From assembly GCA_030490835.1 (NCBI GenBank), contig CM059971.1, forward strand, positions 49,958,012 to 50,022,011: a stretch of 64,000 bases of DNA, read 5' to 3'. The DNA is from Annona cherimola. Lineage: Eukaryota; Streptophyta; Magnoliopsida; Magnoliales; Annonaceae. The notes beneath the pieces are model-generated. The model searched no databases. It saw only the letters and a list, made by a program, of their open reading frames with translations, and was not told the DNA's origin. Below, piece after piece: positions 24,701-35,141 of this stretch; within the stretch, counting starts at the first letter, position 1; each line of letters begins with the position of its first letter. The position numbers were made by a program, and so were the translations under genes.

Positions 24701-25929
24701 CCTACTCAAGCACAATCTAATGAGTATTAGCCAGTTATGTGACAAAGGGTACAAGGTTATGTTCGAATCATTTATATGCAATGTATTTGATGGAGAACAT
24801 ATCATGTTTAGCGGAAAAAGACATGGAAATATATACTTGGTTTCACTTGATGAACTAGATGGTCAATGTCTAATGGTCATTGACAATGATCCATGAGTTT
24901 GGCATAAGAGGCTTGGGCATATAAATATGTCAAACATCAAGACCCTATGGAAAAAGATTTTGGTAGAAGGATTGCCAAAATTGAAATATGACAAAGATAA
25001 AATTTGTAAGGCATGTCAACTATCAAAACAACCTAAAATGCCTTTTTCCTCCAAAAAGTAGATTTCCACCACTAGGCCACTTGAATTGCTACACATGGAT
25101 TTATATGGGTTATCCGACATTTTAACCATTGGTGGAAAGAAGTACGTATTCGTAATAGTTAATGAATTTTCAAGATTCACATGGGTAATTCTCTTAACTA
25201 GTAAAGATGAAGCCTTCTCTATGTTTGCAACTTTTGTAAACTTGGTACAAAATGAAAAACAAAGTACTATTGTGACCATTATAAGTGATCATGATGGTGA
25301 ATTTGACAATAAACGATTCATAGAATTATATAATGAAAAAGGAATTCACCACATATTTTCTGCACCAAGAACTCCACAACAAAATGGAGTGGTTGAAAGG
25401 AAAAATAGAACCATACGAGAGATGGCTAGAACTATGCTAAATGAGAGAAAATTATCCAAGAAATTTTGGGGTGAAGCTGTAAGTACAGCTTGTCATGTGT
25501 TAAACCGAGTTACAATTAGAGCAATCTTGAAAAGACCCCATAAGAGCTATGAAAAGGTAGAAAACTAAATATTTTATATTTTCATGCTTTTGGTTGCATA
25601 TGTTATGTTTTGAACAATGGTAAAACCAATTTGCGAAAACTCGATGCAAAGAGTGATGAGGCAATATTCCTTGGTTATTCATCAAATAGCAAAGCATATA
25701 GAGTCTTCAATAAAAGGAATCAAGTAGTAGAGGAGTCAATACATGTTGTTTTTGATGAATTTAACCAAGCTCCGAGAAAGGAGGATGAATTAAGTGATGC
25801 AGATGATACATCAAAGAAATCAAAAGCGGAACATCAAGAGCAATAAGGAGAAACTGAACTCAAGCCAGAAAATTCCACGGAGGAAAGGGTAAGTGAAGGT
25901 AATGATTCCTATAAACCTCTAACTGATTT
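24701..25929 (+). pseudogene. Copia-1 pol fragment: integrase and linker
   Basis: Starts abruptly at [16 protein letters not shown] and runs through the zinc-binding [11 protein letters not shown] and [10 protein letters not shown], the core HMDLYGLSD, ISDHDGEFDNKRF and [12 protein letters not shown], then the [15 protein letters not shown] block. Stops occur after NDP (24894-24896) and at SKK/IST (near 25060), and the track changes frame near 25550 and after EHQEQ (25844-25846). The second Asp is kept but the usual S-D-H-G-G-E-F reads S-D-H-D-G-E-F. It ends at the TGATTT junction with LTR-B. Confidence 0.88.
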
Positions 25930-28184
25930 TTAATAATTTTTCTACACGGATTTTCAGGCTGAAACTTTTACAGGACATAAAATACATATTGGGGATCACA
26001 GAAAAAAATTAAAAATGAGGTTTTGATGGGTGAAAATAGACCCCATAAATAACGTCATTCAGGCTGACTGGAAATGGAGTTTACTGTTCAGCAAGGTAAA
26101 AATCCCAAAATAAATATGTAATGTCAATTATTTCGTTCTGAAAATTTTATGACAGTTAATTGATGAAGTTATTAAAGTATGTAGAAATTTAAAATAAAAA
26201 ATACTTGATTTTATATTAATTCAAGATTTTAAGATTTCAGCACGCCTGATTTCAGCATATGTGGCTAGTTTGAGAAAGAAATCAAAAAGAAATATGAAAC
26301 CTATGTAGAAATGATCCAAATTGATTTATGTGTTAAATGCTTAAATATGGATCAAGAAAAGTGAGATTATATGCTGAAATTTCGGATTTATATAACTGCC
26401 TAAGGTTATGTGTCAAAAGACACGTTAAACGGGTGAAAAGTGGGTTCCAAAGTAACTGTTTTGGAAACCTATGGAACATGGATTTAAACCTCATAAAAAT
26501 ACCTTAAATGAAACGGTAATTAAGGGTAATTAAACCGCTGAAATATGGATTAAACCTCTGACTTAGAAAAGTTTATGAAATCCATTATGTATATGTTGCC
26601 TGATGGGCATATATGAAAGAACAAATATGCAAGGGTGATCAATAACTTGTGAAATTTACTTTTGTGCAAAAATGCATGAAAATATGATATATTTAATGAA
26701 TATATATCTGTTTAGAACTTCATGAAGTTAATTTCCAATTTTGGAATTATGTAATGAAGCCTAAGGTCATAACGGGCGCTCGGAACGGGCACCGATGTAT
26801 GAATTTTGGAAAAAATGTAAAAGATGGTTAAATGAAGGTTAATGAACCTATGTATGATAGTCAATGGATGCATTTTATATGGTTGAATGGATACCCTATT
26901 TATGGGGTTATATATGTTATGTATTAGCCAATGAAATGCATAAAAATGTGCTATTTATGTTTAATGACTTAGAAGACAAATGAAGGATATATGTTAATGA
27001 AAATGGGTTGGAAAACTAAATGGAATGCAATGACAAGAAATATATGAAAAACCATATTATGTTCATGTAGGCAAGGAAAAGAATGGAAGGAAAAGGGATT
27101 ATGGCGATCTCAGGTAAGCAAGCAAACTTTCTAAAATGCATTTTCTTTCTATGTGATTGATATGATTGAATTGTCTATGTTTATGTTTTTACGAATGGGC
27201 AAGCACAAGTTTTGAATATGACGGCTTTAATGCAAAGCCATAAGTTTTGAAAAATGATGACTTTAATGAAAAGTCTTAAGGTTTGCTTCATGGGAAGCAA
27301 GCGACACTTCTTAAGATAAATAATTTATCCTAAGTGTTGCCAAGGATGGGAATGCTTCATGTTAATGGAATTGAGAAATTTTGCTTATGAGTAAGCAAGT
27401 TCTCCATGTTAATGTTGTTTTAAGGATTTCATGTTTGATATCGATGGTTTTAAGAATTTGCTTTTAAGGAAGCAAATTCTATATGATATTGTTCAACAGC
27501 GTTTTATAAGAAAAAGGAAATTTTATCCTTTTTCAAAAAATATTGATTGTAAATGAGTTTTGAGTTATTTTTACAATAACTCGTGATAAACAATGATGAA
27601 AAAGATTTGTTTTACTAGGTCAAGATAATTAAATAATAAATGATGTTTTGGACATAGTCCATATGTTTTGAAATGATGTTTGAAAAGTTTTGGTTTCCTT
27701 TAGAAAAGGAAATCAATGTTGAAAATGTTGAAAAGATATTTCTACAGATGTGTTGAAAGGGATTTATGGATGACCAACCTCCTATGATTGATTTTATAAA
27801 ATAGTTTAATTTTAGGTTACTTGATGGCATGCAAAAGACTATGCAATTTTCCTCTATGCAAAAATGATTGATATGTGGATAATTATTAAATTTTTAGGTT
27901 ATAGACAAGGGGATAGCATAATTGCATAACTTTTGTAAACAAAAGGTCCTAAAATAGAAACTAAGAAAATATTAGAGAAAAATATGTTTCATTTGTGGAA
28001 ATTCAAAGGATTTGAAATTCTTTTGACTAAAAGGATTTTAAGATGTATGGTTTCTCAAACGTTTCAAATGTTTATCAAAATATTTTACTCAAAATATTTT
28101 TAAAAGAATTTAAGGAAGGTCATCCTAAAACTGGATTTCAAATAACAATTTGTTAAAGTGGGTGCGCTCGCTTACAAGTTGACA

Positions 28185-28350
28185 CGGACTGCGGTCTGTG
28201 ACGTGTTTTTGAAAATAATTGTTAAATATAGACTTCGGTATATGATTTTTGTGCATATGGATGCAGGCTGCGGTCTGTGATCCCGGTTTAAAAGAACATG
28301 GGTTGCGGCCTGTGGTTCTTCAAACCAAAACGGATTGCGGTTCGTCAGGA
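28185..28350 (+). repeat. Degenerate direct repeats of GCGGTCTGTGA in LTR-B
   Basis: Four versions: ACTGCGGTCTGTGACG, GCTGCGGTCTGTGATC, GTTGCGGCCTGTGGTT and ATTGCGGTTCGTCAGG. LTR-A has one counterpart near 44360 (ACTGAGGTCCGTGATG), so the series was amplified in LTR-B. Confidence 0.65.
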
Positions 28351-28875
28351 TAACGTATGGTACACCGGTACAAGGAATAGGCTAGCTGTAGAGCACGGTT
28401 GGGATGACCGGGGCCCACTCTACATAAGGCCAAGTCTCTAAGGGATGGCAGGAGTGCCAGCGGCGCCCTCCTTGAGATGGGAGCAGGATGAATAAACAGC
28501 CGTTGAGCTAGCGTGTTGTTAAGGATTCTCTTCCAAAAGGTAGCATGATCACTTGCTAAGTGTCACTACTGGATGGAGAGAAATGCATTTGCTTATGTTT
28601 TATTTCTGAAAAGCCCAAAGATTGGGTCATGAAAATATGATTTTATGGAAGTATCCTAAAGGGATTTTTTTATGAAATAGTTACCCTAAAAGAAAGGGTA
28701 TTTTACACAAAAGTGTAAATAACAAGAATTTAAGAAAATTCGTTTATGCAAATGCATTTATGAAAATAGTTTACGTATTTTGTTTTCCTTGCTTGCTATA
28801 AACAAGCCCCAAGACGGGGAATTATGAAAAGGATTTATGTTCATTTGTAAGAGAGCCTAAATAAAGAATATTTTT

Positions 28876-29369
28876 GGACATAAAAATGTCCTTTGCCGAG
28901 AAAAGCTTATGTGATTGATGTTTAAGGACATATGAATGTCCATTGCCAATAAGGTTATGTAAAAGATGTTTTGAGACATGAAATGTCTCTTGATTTTATG
29001 ATGGCTTATGTGAATGATGTTATGAGACATAAAATGTCTCTTGGCTAAAGAATTTTATGATGGTTTATGTTAATGATGTTTTGAGACATGGATGTCTCCT
29101 GTGCCTAAGTATTTATGTTGTTTTGGATGTAAAATGTCCACTGGCAACCGATTGATTTCATGTAATGGCTATGAACATTAAAAATATTCATATAAGATTT
29201 AAGGGAACTCATCATCAAAGGTAAAATGTATATGTTTTGCCTAAACAAGCCCAGGCGTGGCTTGTAAATGATGTTAAGAATGAATGCTTTATGAAAACGT
29301 TCAAGGACATAGAATTGTCCTTAGGAACACGGAATTTCATGATGATTTTTTTAGGACATATACATGTCC
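28876..29369. repeat. Series of eight short palindromes in LTR-B
   Basis: Hairpin-forming units at 28876-28891, 28926-28941, 28973-28989, 29024-29040, 29083-29098, 29125-29139, 29305-29320 and 29354-29369. Each is GGACAT...ATGTCC or GAGACAT...ATGTCTC or a close variant. Spacing is mostly 48-59 bp with TTATG-rich linkers. Compensating variation (GGAC/GTCC versus GAGAC/GTCTC) keeps the arms paired. Confidence 0.75.
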
Positions 29370-30204
29370 TCATGGAACAAGGTATTCCCGATGTTTATGA
29401 AAAAGGTTTTCAAGAAGCTTTGCCCTAAAGATAAAATGCTTGCTTACTGAGTTGTCACTCACGTTTTGTTTTTCCAACCCTTAGACAGGTGCCGAGGAAA
29501 CTCAGAAGGTTGCAAACCTAAGACGTGGAGGAAGGTACGTGATGATAGCCTTGAAGGTTATGAGGAATGGAAAAGCATAAATATGCTAAGGTAAGCTAAT
29601 GTGTATGTGAACTTAATGAGAATATTAAGTTCTACATATGATTCAATGGTTGAATGTATGAATGTATGGATATAAAATATGATACTTAGGTCAAGGAATC
29701 TTTCACTGCAGAAAGGCAGGTAAAGATGCTATGTGTTTATGTATATCCCAACTTAGCTAGAGTTCTAAGTTCCATTTGAATTAATGACTGAATGTATGAA
29801 AGTATGATTTATACAATGATTCAGTGTATAATGACAGGCACGTAAAGATGCTTTGAGTGAAATGATGAATTTTATTACAAGTGAAATATCACAATGTATG
29901 ATGATTGTCATGTCAAGATTATGAATGATGACAGATGAATAATCAAAAAAAAAAATTTGGACGCATTCCAATTAAGAACCCGCCGCGTGATCAGGGCAAC
30001 AATCCTGATTCACATTTACCAATCGATAGATCTTGAGGTAAGGAAGTGACGTCTCGGTTCGGGGCGCCACATCTGTTGGAAACAATGTTTAAAACAATAA
30101 AATTGACCAAATCTTGAGTTTTGATGATTAACAAGAACTAATTTTGAGTATATAAAAGGTACTAATATGTTTGCTAAATGTTTAAGGAAAGCAAAGAGGT
30201 CAAG

Positions 30205-30985
30205 TCGATCTCCAAGTCGACTTGGACTTCGACTTGGGTGAAGTCGACCCCAAAGTCGACTCAAATATCGACTTGAGAATGAATCCCAAAAGGCAACAGG
30301 TGAAGTCGCAGGTCAAGTCGACTCCACTTGCGACTTGGGAAGTCAAGTCGCAGACGAAGTCGACTCCAGCATCGACTTGGAGTATCCAGAGCTGAAAAGT
30401 GGAAACGAACATACCGAAGTCGCAAACGAAGTCGACTCCAGGTGCGACTTGGGTGAAGTCGCAGGCCAGGTTGACTCCATCCACGACTTGAGATGTTCAA
30501 ACTTTCAAAGATGCAGTTTTCAAGATATTCAAAAGGATTTATCACTCAAGTCCAAGGAATCAAGATGAAAAACAAATGAGTCAATTTCAAAGTCAAGAAT
30601 CATGTTCTACATTCAAATCAAGTCTATCAAGCTCAAAGCAAATCTTCAAGCTAGCTTCCAAATGGAGTAAAATCCAAGTCATGAAGACCAAGTGAGTCCA
30701 AAGCAAAGCAAGGAACATACATATATTGTGCAAAGACTCAAAGCTTTCAAATGATTTGCAAGATTCAAGACATTTCAAGAAGATCAAGGCATTTTTGCAA
30801 TAGACCAAGCCAAGTCGCAACCCAAGTCGACTTCAGGATCGACTTGAGTTAAAGTCTGAAAGCCAAGTCGACCCAAGTCTCAGACTTGAGTTTCTGAAGA
30901 ACCCAAGTCGCAGGCCAAGTCGACTCCATGTGCGACTTGGAAGCCAAGTCGCAGGCCAAGTCGACTTCATCTTCGACTTGGAGTA
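30205..30985. repeat. GTCGAC dyad-motif array in Copia-3 U3
   Basis: Repeated units with arms CAAGTCGCA and TGCGACTTG around a central AAGTCGACTCC. The unit is a 36-base imperfect palindrome whose centre is itself a palindrome. Clear examples: 30302-30337, 30417-30452 and 30904-30940. Ten GTCGAC in under 800 bp is far above chance (one per 4,096 bp). The matching 3' LTR has eleven. Confidence 0.88.
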
Positions 30986-31063
30986 TAACGGTCAAATTTT
31001 CGAACGTTGGAGTTCATTTATTGCGCACCAACCACCTCCACAACGTTCATATTTTCTTCCCTC

Positions 31064-31070
31064 TATAAAA
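31064..31070 (+). promoter_or_regulatory. TATA box of Copia-3 5' LTR
   Basis: TATAAAA in CTCTATAAAAGGACC, directly downstream of the U3 array. The same box in the 3' LTR is at 40143-40149. Transcription probably starts some 25-35 bp downstream (inference). Confidence 0.75.
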
Positions 31071-31440
31071 GGACCCTCAAATGAACGTGAAAACACAACA
31101 AGAGAACACAAGACACTACGTTAAAGTTCAAAGAGAGAAAAGAAGTACAAGAAAGGTTTCCTATTTGCTTTTCTCCATTATTGAGTGGTCCGTATAAAAT
31201 CTAAGGAAGAAGAAAGCTTCAAGTTGCTAGCGCCTTCAACAATATTCATCCACAGCTGCTTCCACAACTTCTTCCTCGAGCTAAATCTGCCTACACAAAT
31301 CTGTAAAGTGTAGTTTCATTTATTCCATTGTCTTGTTGTATAAATCTTGATTTAGCTTGGGTAGCTAAGATCAAGTATATGCAAAGTAGGGTGTGATTGG
31401 AGTGAGACTCATCACCTACTTTTGCATGTGAGTTGTTTAT

Positions 31441-31540
31441 GCCCCCTAGAGCTAGAATCTAGAAGAGAGCAAGTGGCTCTAGTTGTATATGCCCCCTAGA
31501 GTTGGAATCTAGAAGAGAGCGGTGACTCTAAGTGTATTCG
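31441..31540 (+). repeat. 50-bp tandem duplication in Copia-3 LTR
   Basis: Two units starting GCCCCCTAGAG, each with GAATCTAGAAGAGAGC, at 31441-31490 and 31491-31540. Copia-1 and the Copia-5 5' LTR have one unit; the Copia-5 3' LTR has two. Confidence 0.85.
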
Positions 31541-31790
31541 TGGAATACATAGTGGAACCCAAGTCACAACAGAGTGTGAGCTTGGAAGAGTGGAGTAGGG
31601 AAGGTTTGCCCGAACCACTATAAATCTTGTGTTATATCTCTTTTTACTGCTTTATCTTTATTGCTCTCTAGCTCTTTTCAAAAGGGGATTAATTACTCAA
31701 GGGGTTAAGACTTCATTTTCCAAAGAGTTTTTAAAGAACCCAATTCACCCCTCCCCTCTTGGGTTTTGCCACTAACTCGGGACCAACAAG

Positions 31791-31807
31791 TGGTATCAAA
31801 GCAGGTC
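31791..31807 (+). other. Copia-3 primer-binding site
   Basis: TGGTATCAAAGCAGGTC, with one change (G to A) from the TGGTATCAGAGC match to initiator Met-tRNA seen in the sister elements. Confidence 0.88.
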
Positions 31808-31836
31808 TTTGAGTTTACCAAAGAGATCTTATCAAA

Positions 31837-33099
31837 ATGGCATCTCAATCTACTTCCGTTCCCGCTTTTGCTGAAGGCCAATCCTTTACAAGGCCACCGT
31901 TGTTTGACGGGAACAATTTTGGATATTGGAAGCTTCGTATGAAGCAACTCATCATGGCTACCGACATGGACTCTTGGATTGCTATCCAAGATGGAGTAAC
32001 CTTGCCTACCGATGAAAGAGCTTCCAAATGGACCGATGAGGAAGTAAGAATTGTTAAGAGCAACGCCAAAGCTATGAACTCTTTATTTTGTGCTCTTAAT
32101 GCTTCTGAATATGATAGAGTATCCTCTTGCTTGACCGCCAAAGAAATATGGGATACACTAACCTCTATCTACGAAGGAACTTCTCAAGTCCAAGGGACGA
32201 GAAGGAATATTTTGATTGGAGAACTAGAGAACTTTAGAATGCTAGAAACAGAAAATATTTCTGAAATGTTTGCTAGATTCTCTAAGATTACTAATGCTTT
32301 AAAAGGTCTTGGAAAAGCAATATCTGAATCTGAGCAGGTCATGAAGATTTTAAGAGCTCTACCCGAATCATGGACTCCAAAGATCACTGCAATTGAAGAA
32401 GCCAAAGACCTCAACACGCTGAAGCTTGAAGACTTAATTAGCTCACTTATGTCACATGAGCTAATTAAGAAAAGGAATGAAGATCAACACAGGGGCAAAA
32501 GAGCAATTGCCTTAAAAGCCGCACAAGACCCCGATGACACATCTTCTTCTCAAAATGACGATGATATTGCTCTACTCACAAAACGATTCAGAAAATTTGT
32601 GAGGAAAGGCAAAAATTTCAGAAGCTTCAAAGAAAGAACTCCCCGAGAGAAGAAGAAAGAATCAACCAAGTGCTACCGATGCGGCGGTTCGGGACATATG
32701 CAAGCCCAATGTCCAACTCCCGAAGAAAACAAGGCAAAAGAACAAAGAAAGGATCGAGGGGACAATAGAAGATTTCAGAAATATAAAGGAAGAGGCATGT
32801 ACGTGAATGACGAGGAATCTACAACGAGTAGCTCCTCAACCGACGAAATCGAAGCAGAAGAATGTGCGAGAATTTGCTGTATGGCACAAATCGAGCAAGG
32901 AGAACAAACTACCTCAACAAAATGCACAAGCAATGAAGAGGTAAGTTCCAAACTCTCCCTTTCTAATTCAAGTTATTCTTCCTCTCATGAATGCCTCAAA
33001 TGTGCTGAATTAGATGAGCTACAAATGGCATATGATTCTTTATATGAAGAAATGAAGAAATTAGGAAGCAAGTTTACAATTAAGAAAAAAACAATGTGA
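31837..33099 (+). CDS. gag: Copia-3 Gag, N-terminal 420 residues (ends at frameshift)
   Basis: Gag would form the cytoplasmic virus-like particle and bind the element RNA. The ATG lies 48 bp after the LTR end and its start MASQSTSVPAFAEGQ is shared by the sister elements. Residues 25-40 (FDGNNFGYWKLRM) are the Copia gag head, followed by the gag-polypeptide domain to about residue 210, a basic region, and a CCHC zinc knuckle C279-x2-C282-x4-H287-x4-C292. After that come Ser/Thr/Glu-rich sequence and a probable coiled coil (ELDELQMAYDSLYEEMKKL). Against Copia-5 there is one extra A in the A-run at about 33085-33091, so the frame ends at a TGA right after. The rest of Gag continues in the next frame. 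Confidence 0.9.
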   Translation: MASQSTSVPAFAEGQSFTRPPLFDGNNFGYWKLRMKQLIMATDMDSWIAIQDGVTLPTDERASKWTDEEVRIVKSNAKAMNSLFCALNASEYDRVSSCLTAKEIWDTLTSIYEGTSQVQGTRRNILIGELENFRMLETENISEMFARFSKITNALKGLGKAISESEQVMKILRALPESWTPKITAIEEAKDLNTLKLEDLISSLMSHELIKKRNEDQHRGKRAIALKAAQDPDDTSSSQNDDDIALLTKRFRKFVRKGKNFRSFKERTPREKKKESTKCYRCGGSGHMQAQCPTPEENKAKEQRKDRGDNRRFQKYKGRGMYVNDEESTTSSSSTDEIEAEECARICCMAQIEQGEQTTSTKCTSNEEVSSKLSLSNSSYSSSHECLKCAELDELQMAYDSLYEEMKKLGSKFTIKKKTM

Positions 33100-33619
33100 T
33101 GCAGTAATAATTATAAATGGTAAACTTGCAGAAGAAAATGATTTGCTAAAAAAGGAGAACAAATCATTAAATGAATCATTAGCCAAGTTCTCTAATCCAG
33201 GAGAAAGCGTCAAAATGTTTTTGAATATGACCTCCCAAACACATAAAAGAGGTCTTGGGTATCATACATTTGAGCAAGGAGAAAGTAGCAAATCAAATGT
33301 ACAAATATTTGAGAAACATCCAACTAAAAATGCATCTATATACAAGCCACAAAAGAAAAATTTTAAGTGGACTAGAAGACCAATAATGGAACCATTGCAT
33401 ACTTGGAGGCCTACTCCAAGATTACCTATGGCTTGTAATTTCTGCAATAAAATGGGTCACAAAACTTACAAGTGTAATTTTAAGAAATTATATGACCATG
33501 GTGCAAAATTAGTTTGGGTTCCAAGAAACACAAGATTTGGGCTTTCAAAGTTAGAACAACAAAGATTGATCTATATTACTAACCCAAATGGACCCATAAA
33601 ATGGGTACCAAGAAGATAA
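33100..33619 (+). pseudogene. gag: Copia-3 Gag, C-terminal part after frameshift
   Basis: The frame resumes immediately (CDAVIIINGKLAEEN-like text) and runs to TAA at 33617-33619. From M at 33143: coiled-coil text ENKSLNESLAKFSNPGE, a basic linker, a second CCHC knuckle C98-x2-C-x4-H-x4-C (ACNFCNKMGHKTYKC), and the conserved end NPNGPIKWVPRR. With the upstream part this gives a Gag of about 605 residues, matching Copia-5. Such a long Gag with two knuckles and coiled coils is usual for Sireviruses. Confidence 0.88.
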
Positions 33620-33626
33620 GATTTAT

Positions 33627-35141
33627 TTGCTTATTTTTCAGACATGTTTTAAGGCAAAGGCAAACAATGAATGGTTCATGGATAGCGGTTGCTCAAGGCA
33701 TATGACCGGTGAAAGAAGTTTGTTTCATAAACTTAAGCCTTGTAATGATGGAATGGTTGCCTTTGGCAATAATGAAAAAGGTAAAATTAAAGGTAAAGGA
33801 AATATACATAGCATTTCAAATGCATGCATGGAAGATGTTTTGTTTGTTGAAGGACTCAAACACAATTTAATGAGCATTAGCCAATTATGTGATAAAGGAT
33901 ACAAAGTTGTGTTTGAATCATCTATATGTAATGTATTTAATGGAGAACATATCATGTTTAGTGGTAAAAGACATGGAAATGTATATTTGGTCTCACTTGA
34001 TGAATTGAATGGTCAATGTCTAATGGCCATTGATAATGATCCATGGGTTTGGCATAAAAGGCTTGGACATATAAACATGGGAAACATAAAAACCCTATGG
34101 AAAAAGAGTTTGGTAGAAGGATTACCAAGATTGAAATATGACAAAGACAAGATTTGCAAGGCATGTCAATTATCAAAACAACCCAAGATGCCTTTCTCTA
34201 CCAAAAAGGAAATTTCCACCACTAAGCCACTTGAATTGCTACATATGGATGTATACGGGCCATCCGACATTCTAACCATTGGTGGAAAGAAATATGTATT
34301 TGTCATAGTTGATGATTTTTCAAGATTCACATGGATAATTCTCTTAGCTAGTAAAGATGAAGCCTTCTCTATTTTTGCAAATTTTGTAAATTTGGTGCAA
34401 AATAAAAAACAAAGTACTATTGTGACCATAAGAAGCGATCATGGTGGCGAATTCGAAAACAAACGATTCATGGAATTTTGCAATGAAAAAGGAATTCACC
34501 ACACATTTTCTGCACCAAGAACTCCACAACAAAATGGAGTAGTTGAAAGGAAAAATAGAACTATACAAGAAATGGCTAGAACTATGCTAAATGAGAGCAA
34601 TCTATCCAAGAAATTTTGGGGTGAAGCTGTAAGTACAGCTTGTCATGTATTGAACCGTGTTACCATTCGAGCAATCTTGAAAAAGACCCCATATGAACTA
34701 TGGAAAGGAAGGAAACCAAATATCTCATATTTTCATGCTTTTGGATGTACATGCTATGTTTTAAACAATGGAAAAACCAATTTGGGCAAATTAGATGCCA
34801 AAAGCGATGAGGCTATATTCCTTGGTTATTCATCAAATAGCAAAGCATATAGAGTATTCAACAAACGAAACCAAGTTGTAGAAGAATCCATACATGTTGT
34901 ATTTGATGAAATTAACCAAAGTCCGAGAAAGGAGGATGAACTAAGTGATGCAGATGAGACAAAAAGCAAAGAACAACCAAAGGAACTCGAGCTCAAGCCA
35001 GAAAATCCAGAGGAGGAAGAGGTAAGTGAAGGTAATGACTCTTACAAACCTCCAACTGATTTAAAGTTCAAAAATGCTCATCCAATTGAACAAGTTATTG
35101 GAAACATATATGAAGGAGTAAAAACTAGAAGATCAAAATAA
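33627..35141 (+). CDS. pol: Copia-3 Pol: protease and integrase (ends at nonsense TAA)
   Basis: This frame is +1 relative to the end of gag and has no ATG at its beginning, so it needs frameshift or other fusion to Gag. Numbering from codon 33627: protease active site D19-S20-G21 in [12 protein letters not shown]; integrase zinc finger H143-x4-H148 and C177-x2-C180; catalytic triad D208, D271, E307 with the D-x35-E spacing; then the [15 protein letters not shown] block and an acidic linker. The TAA at 35139-35141 replaces a CAA (Gln) codon still present in Copia-5, and the same frame continues into RT. All catalytic residues are intact. Confidence 0.92.
   Translation: MLIFQTCFKAKANNEWFMDSGCSRHMTGERSLFHKLKPCNDGMVAFGNNEKGKIKGKGNIHSISNACMEDVLFVEGLKHNLMSISQLCDKGYKVVFESSICNVFNGEHIMFSGKRHGNVYLVSLDELNGQCLMAIDNDPWVWHKRLGHINMGNIKTLWKKSLVEGLPRLKYDKDKICKACQLSKQPKMPFSTKKEISTTKPLELLHMDVYGPSDILTIGGKKYVFVIVDDFSRFTWIILLASKDEAFSIFANFVNLVQNKKQSTIVTIRSDHGGEFENKRFMEFCNEKGIHHTFSAPRTPQQNGVVERKNRTIQEMARTMLNESNLSKKFWGEAVSTACHVLNRVTIRAILKKTPYELWKGRKPNISYFHAFGCTCYVLNNGKTNLGKLDAKSDEAIFLGYSSNSKAYRVFNKRNQVVEESIHVVFDEINQSPRKEDELSDADETKSKEQPKELELKPENPEEEEVSEGNDSYKPPTDLKFKNAHPIEQVIGNIYEGVKTRRSK

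Larger units (their letters stand above)
17274..25929 (+). mobile_element. Copia-1: Sirevirus-type element, 5' part with nested insertions and deletions
   Basis: 5' LTR, PBS, 5' half of gag, then an insertion complex (19447 to about 24700), then an integrase fragment that ends at the 25929 deletion junction. The stretch from mid-gag to the start of integrase and everything after integrase, including the 3' LTR, are missing. Sequence is closest to Copia-3 and Copia-5 in this window. Confidence 0.82.
25930..30071 (+). mobile_element. LTR-B: 4.4-kb-family LTR, plus strand, 5' end deleted
   Basis: The right end GGGGCGCCACA is intact at 30071. The left part (about 1.37 kb, judged against 45475-49895) is missing. 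The body is longer than in its relatives because of internal repeats: a GCGGTCTGTGA-like series (28185-28350) and a series of hairpin palindromes (28876-29369). It was inserted in LTR-C, since the two bases after it and the sequence after Copia-3 together continue LTR-C. About 4.1 kb with no gene recognized. Confidence 0.72.
30074..31788 (+). repeat. Copia-3 5' LTR (1,715 bp)
   Basis: TGTTGGAAAC...GGGACCAACA. U3 holds ten GTCGAC sites with flanking AAGTCGCA/TGCGACTT arms (about 30205-30985). TATA box at 31064-31070. Two tandem 50-bp units starting GCCCCCTAGAG lie at 31441 and 31491. Confidence 0.95.

Noticed and set aside
16451..30071. LTR-A start (16451) and LTR-B end (30071) as one LTR split by Copia-1
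   Set aside because: The flank AATTA at 16446 does not match TCATG after 30071, but it does match the flank after 50065.
30205..30985. CRISPR-like regular repeats
   Set aside because: Units are palindromic, contiguous and irregularly spaced inside a retrotransposon U3 in a plant genome; no unique spacers.
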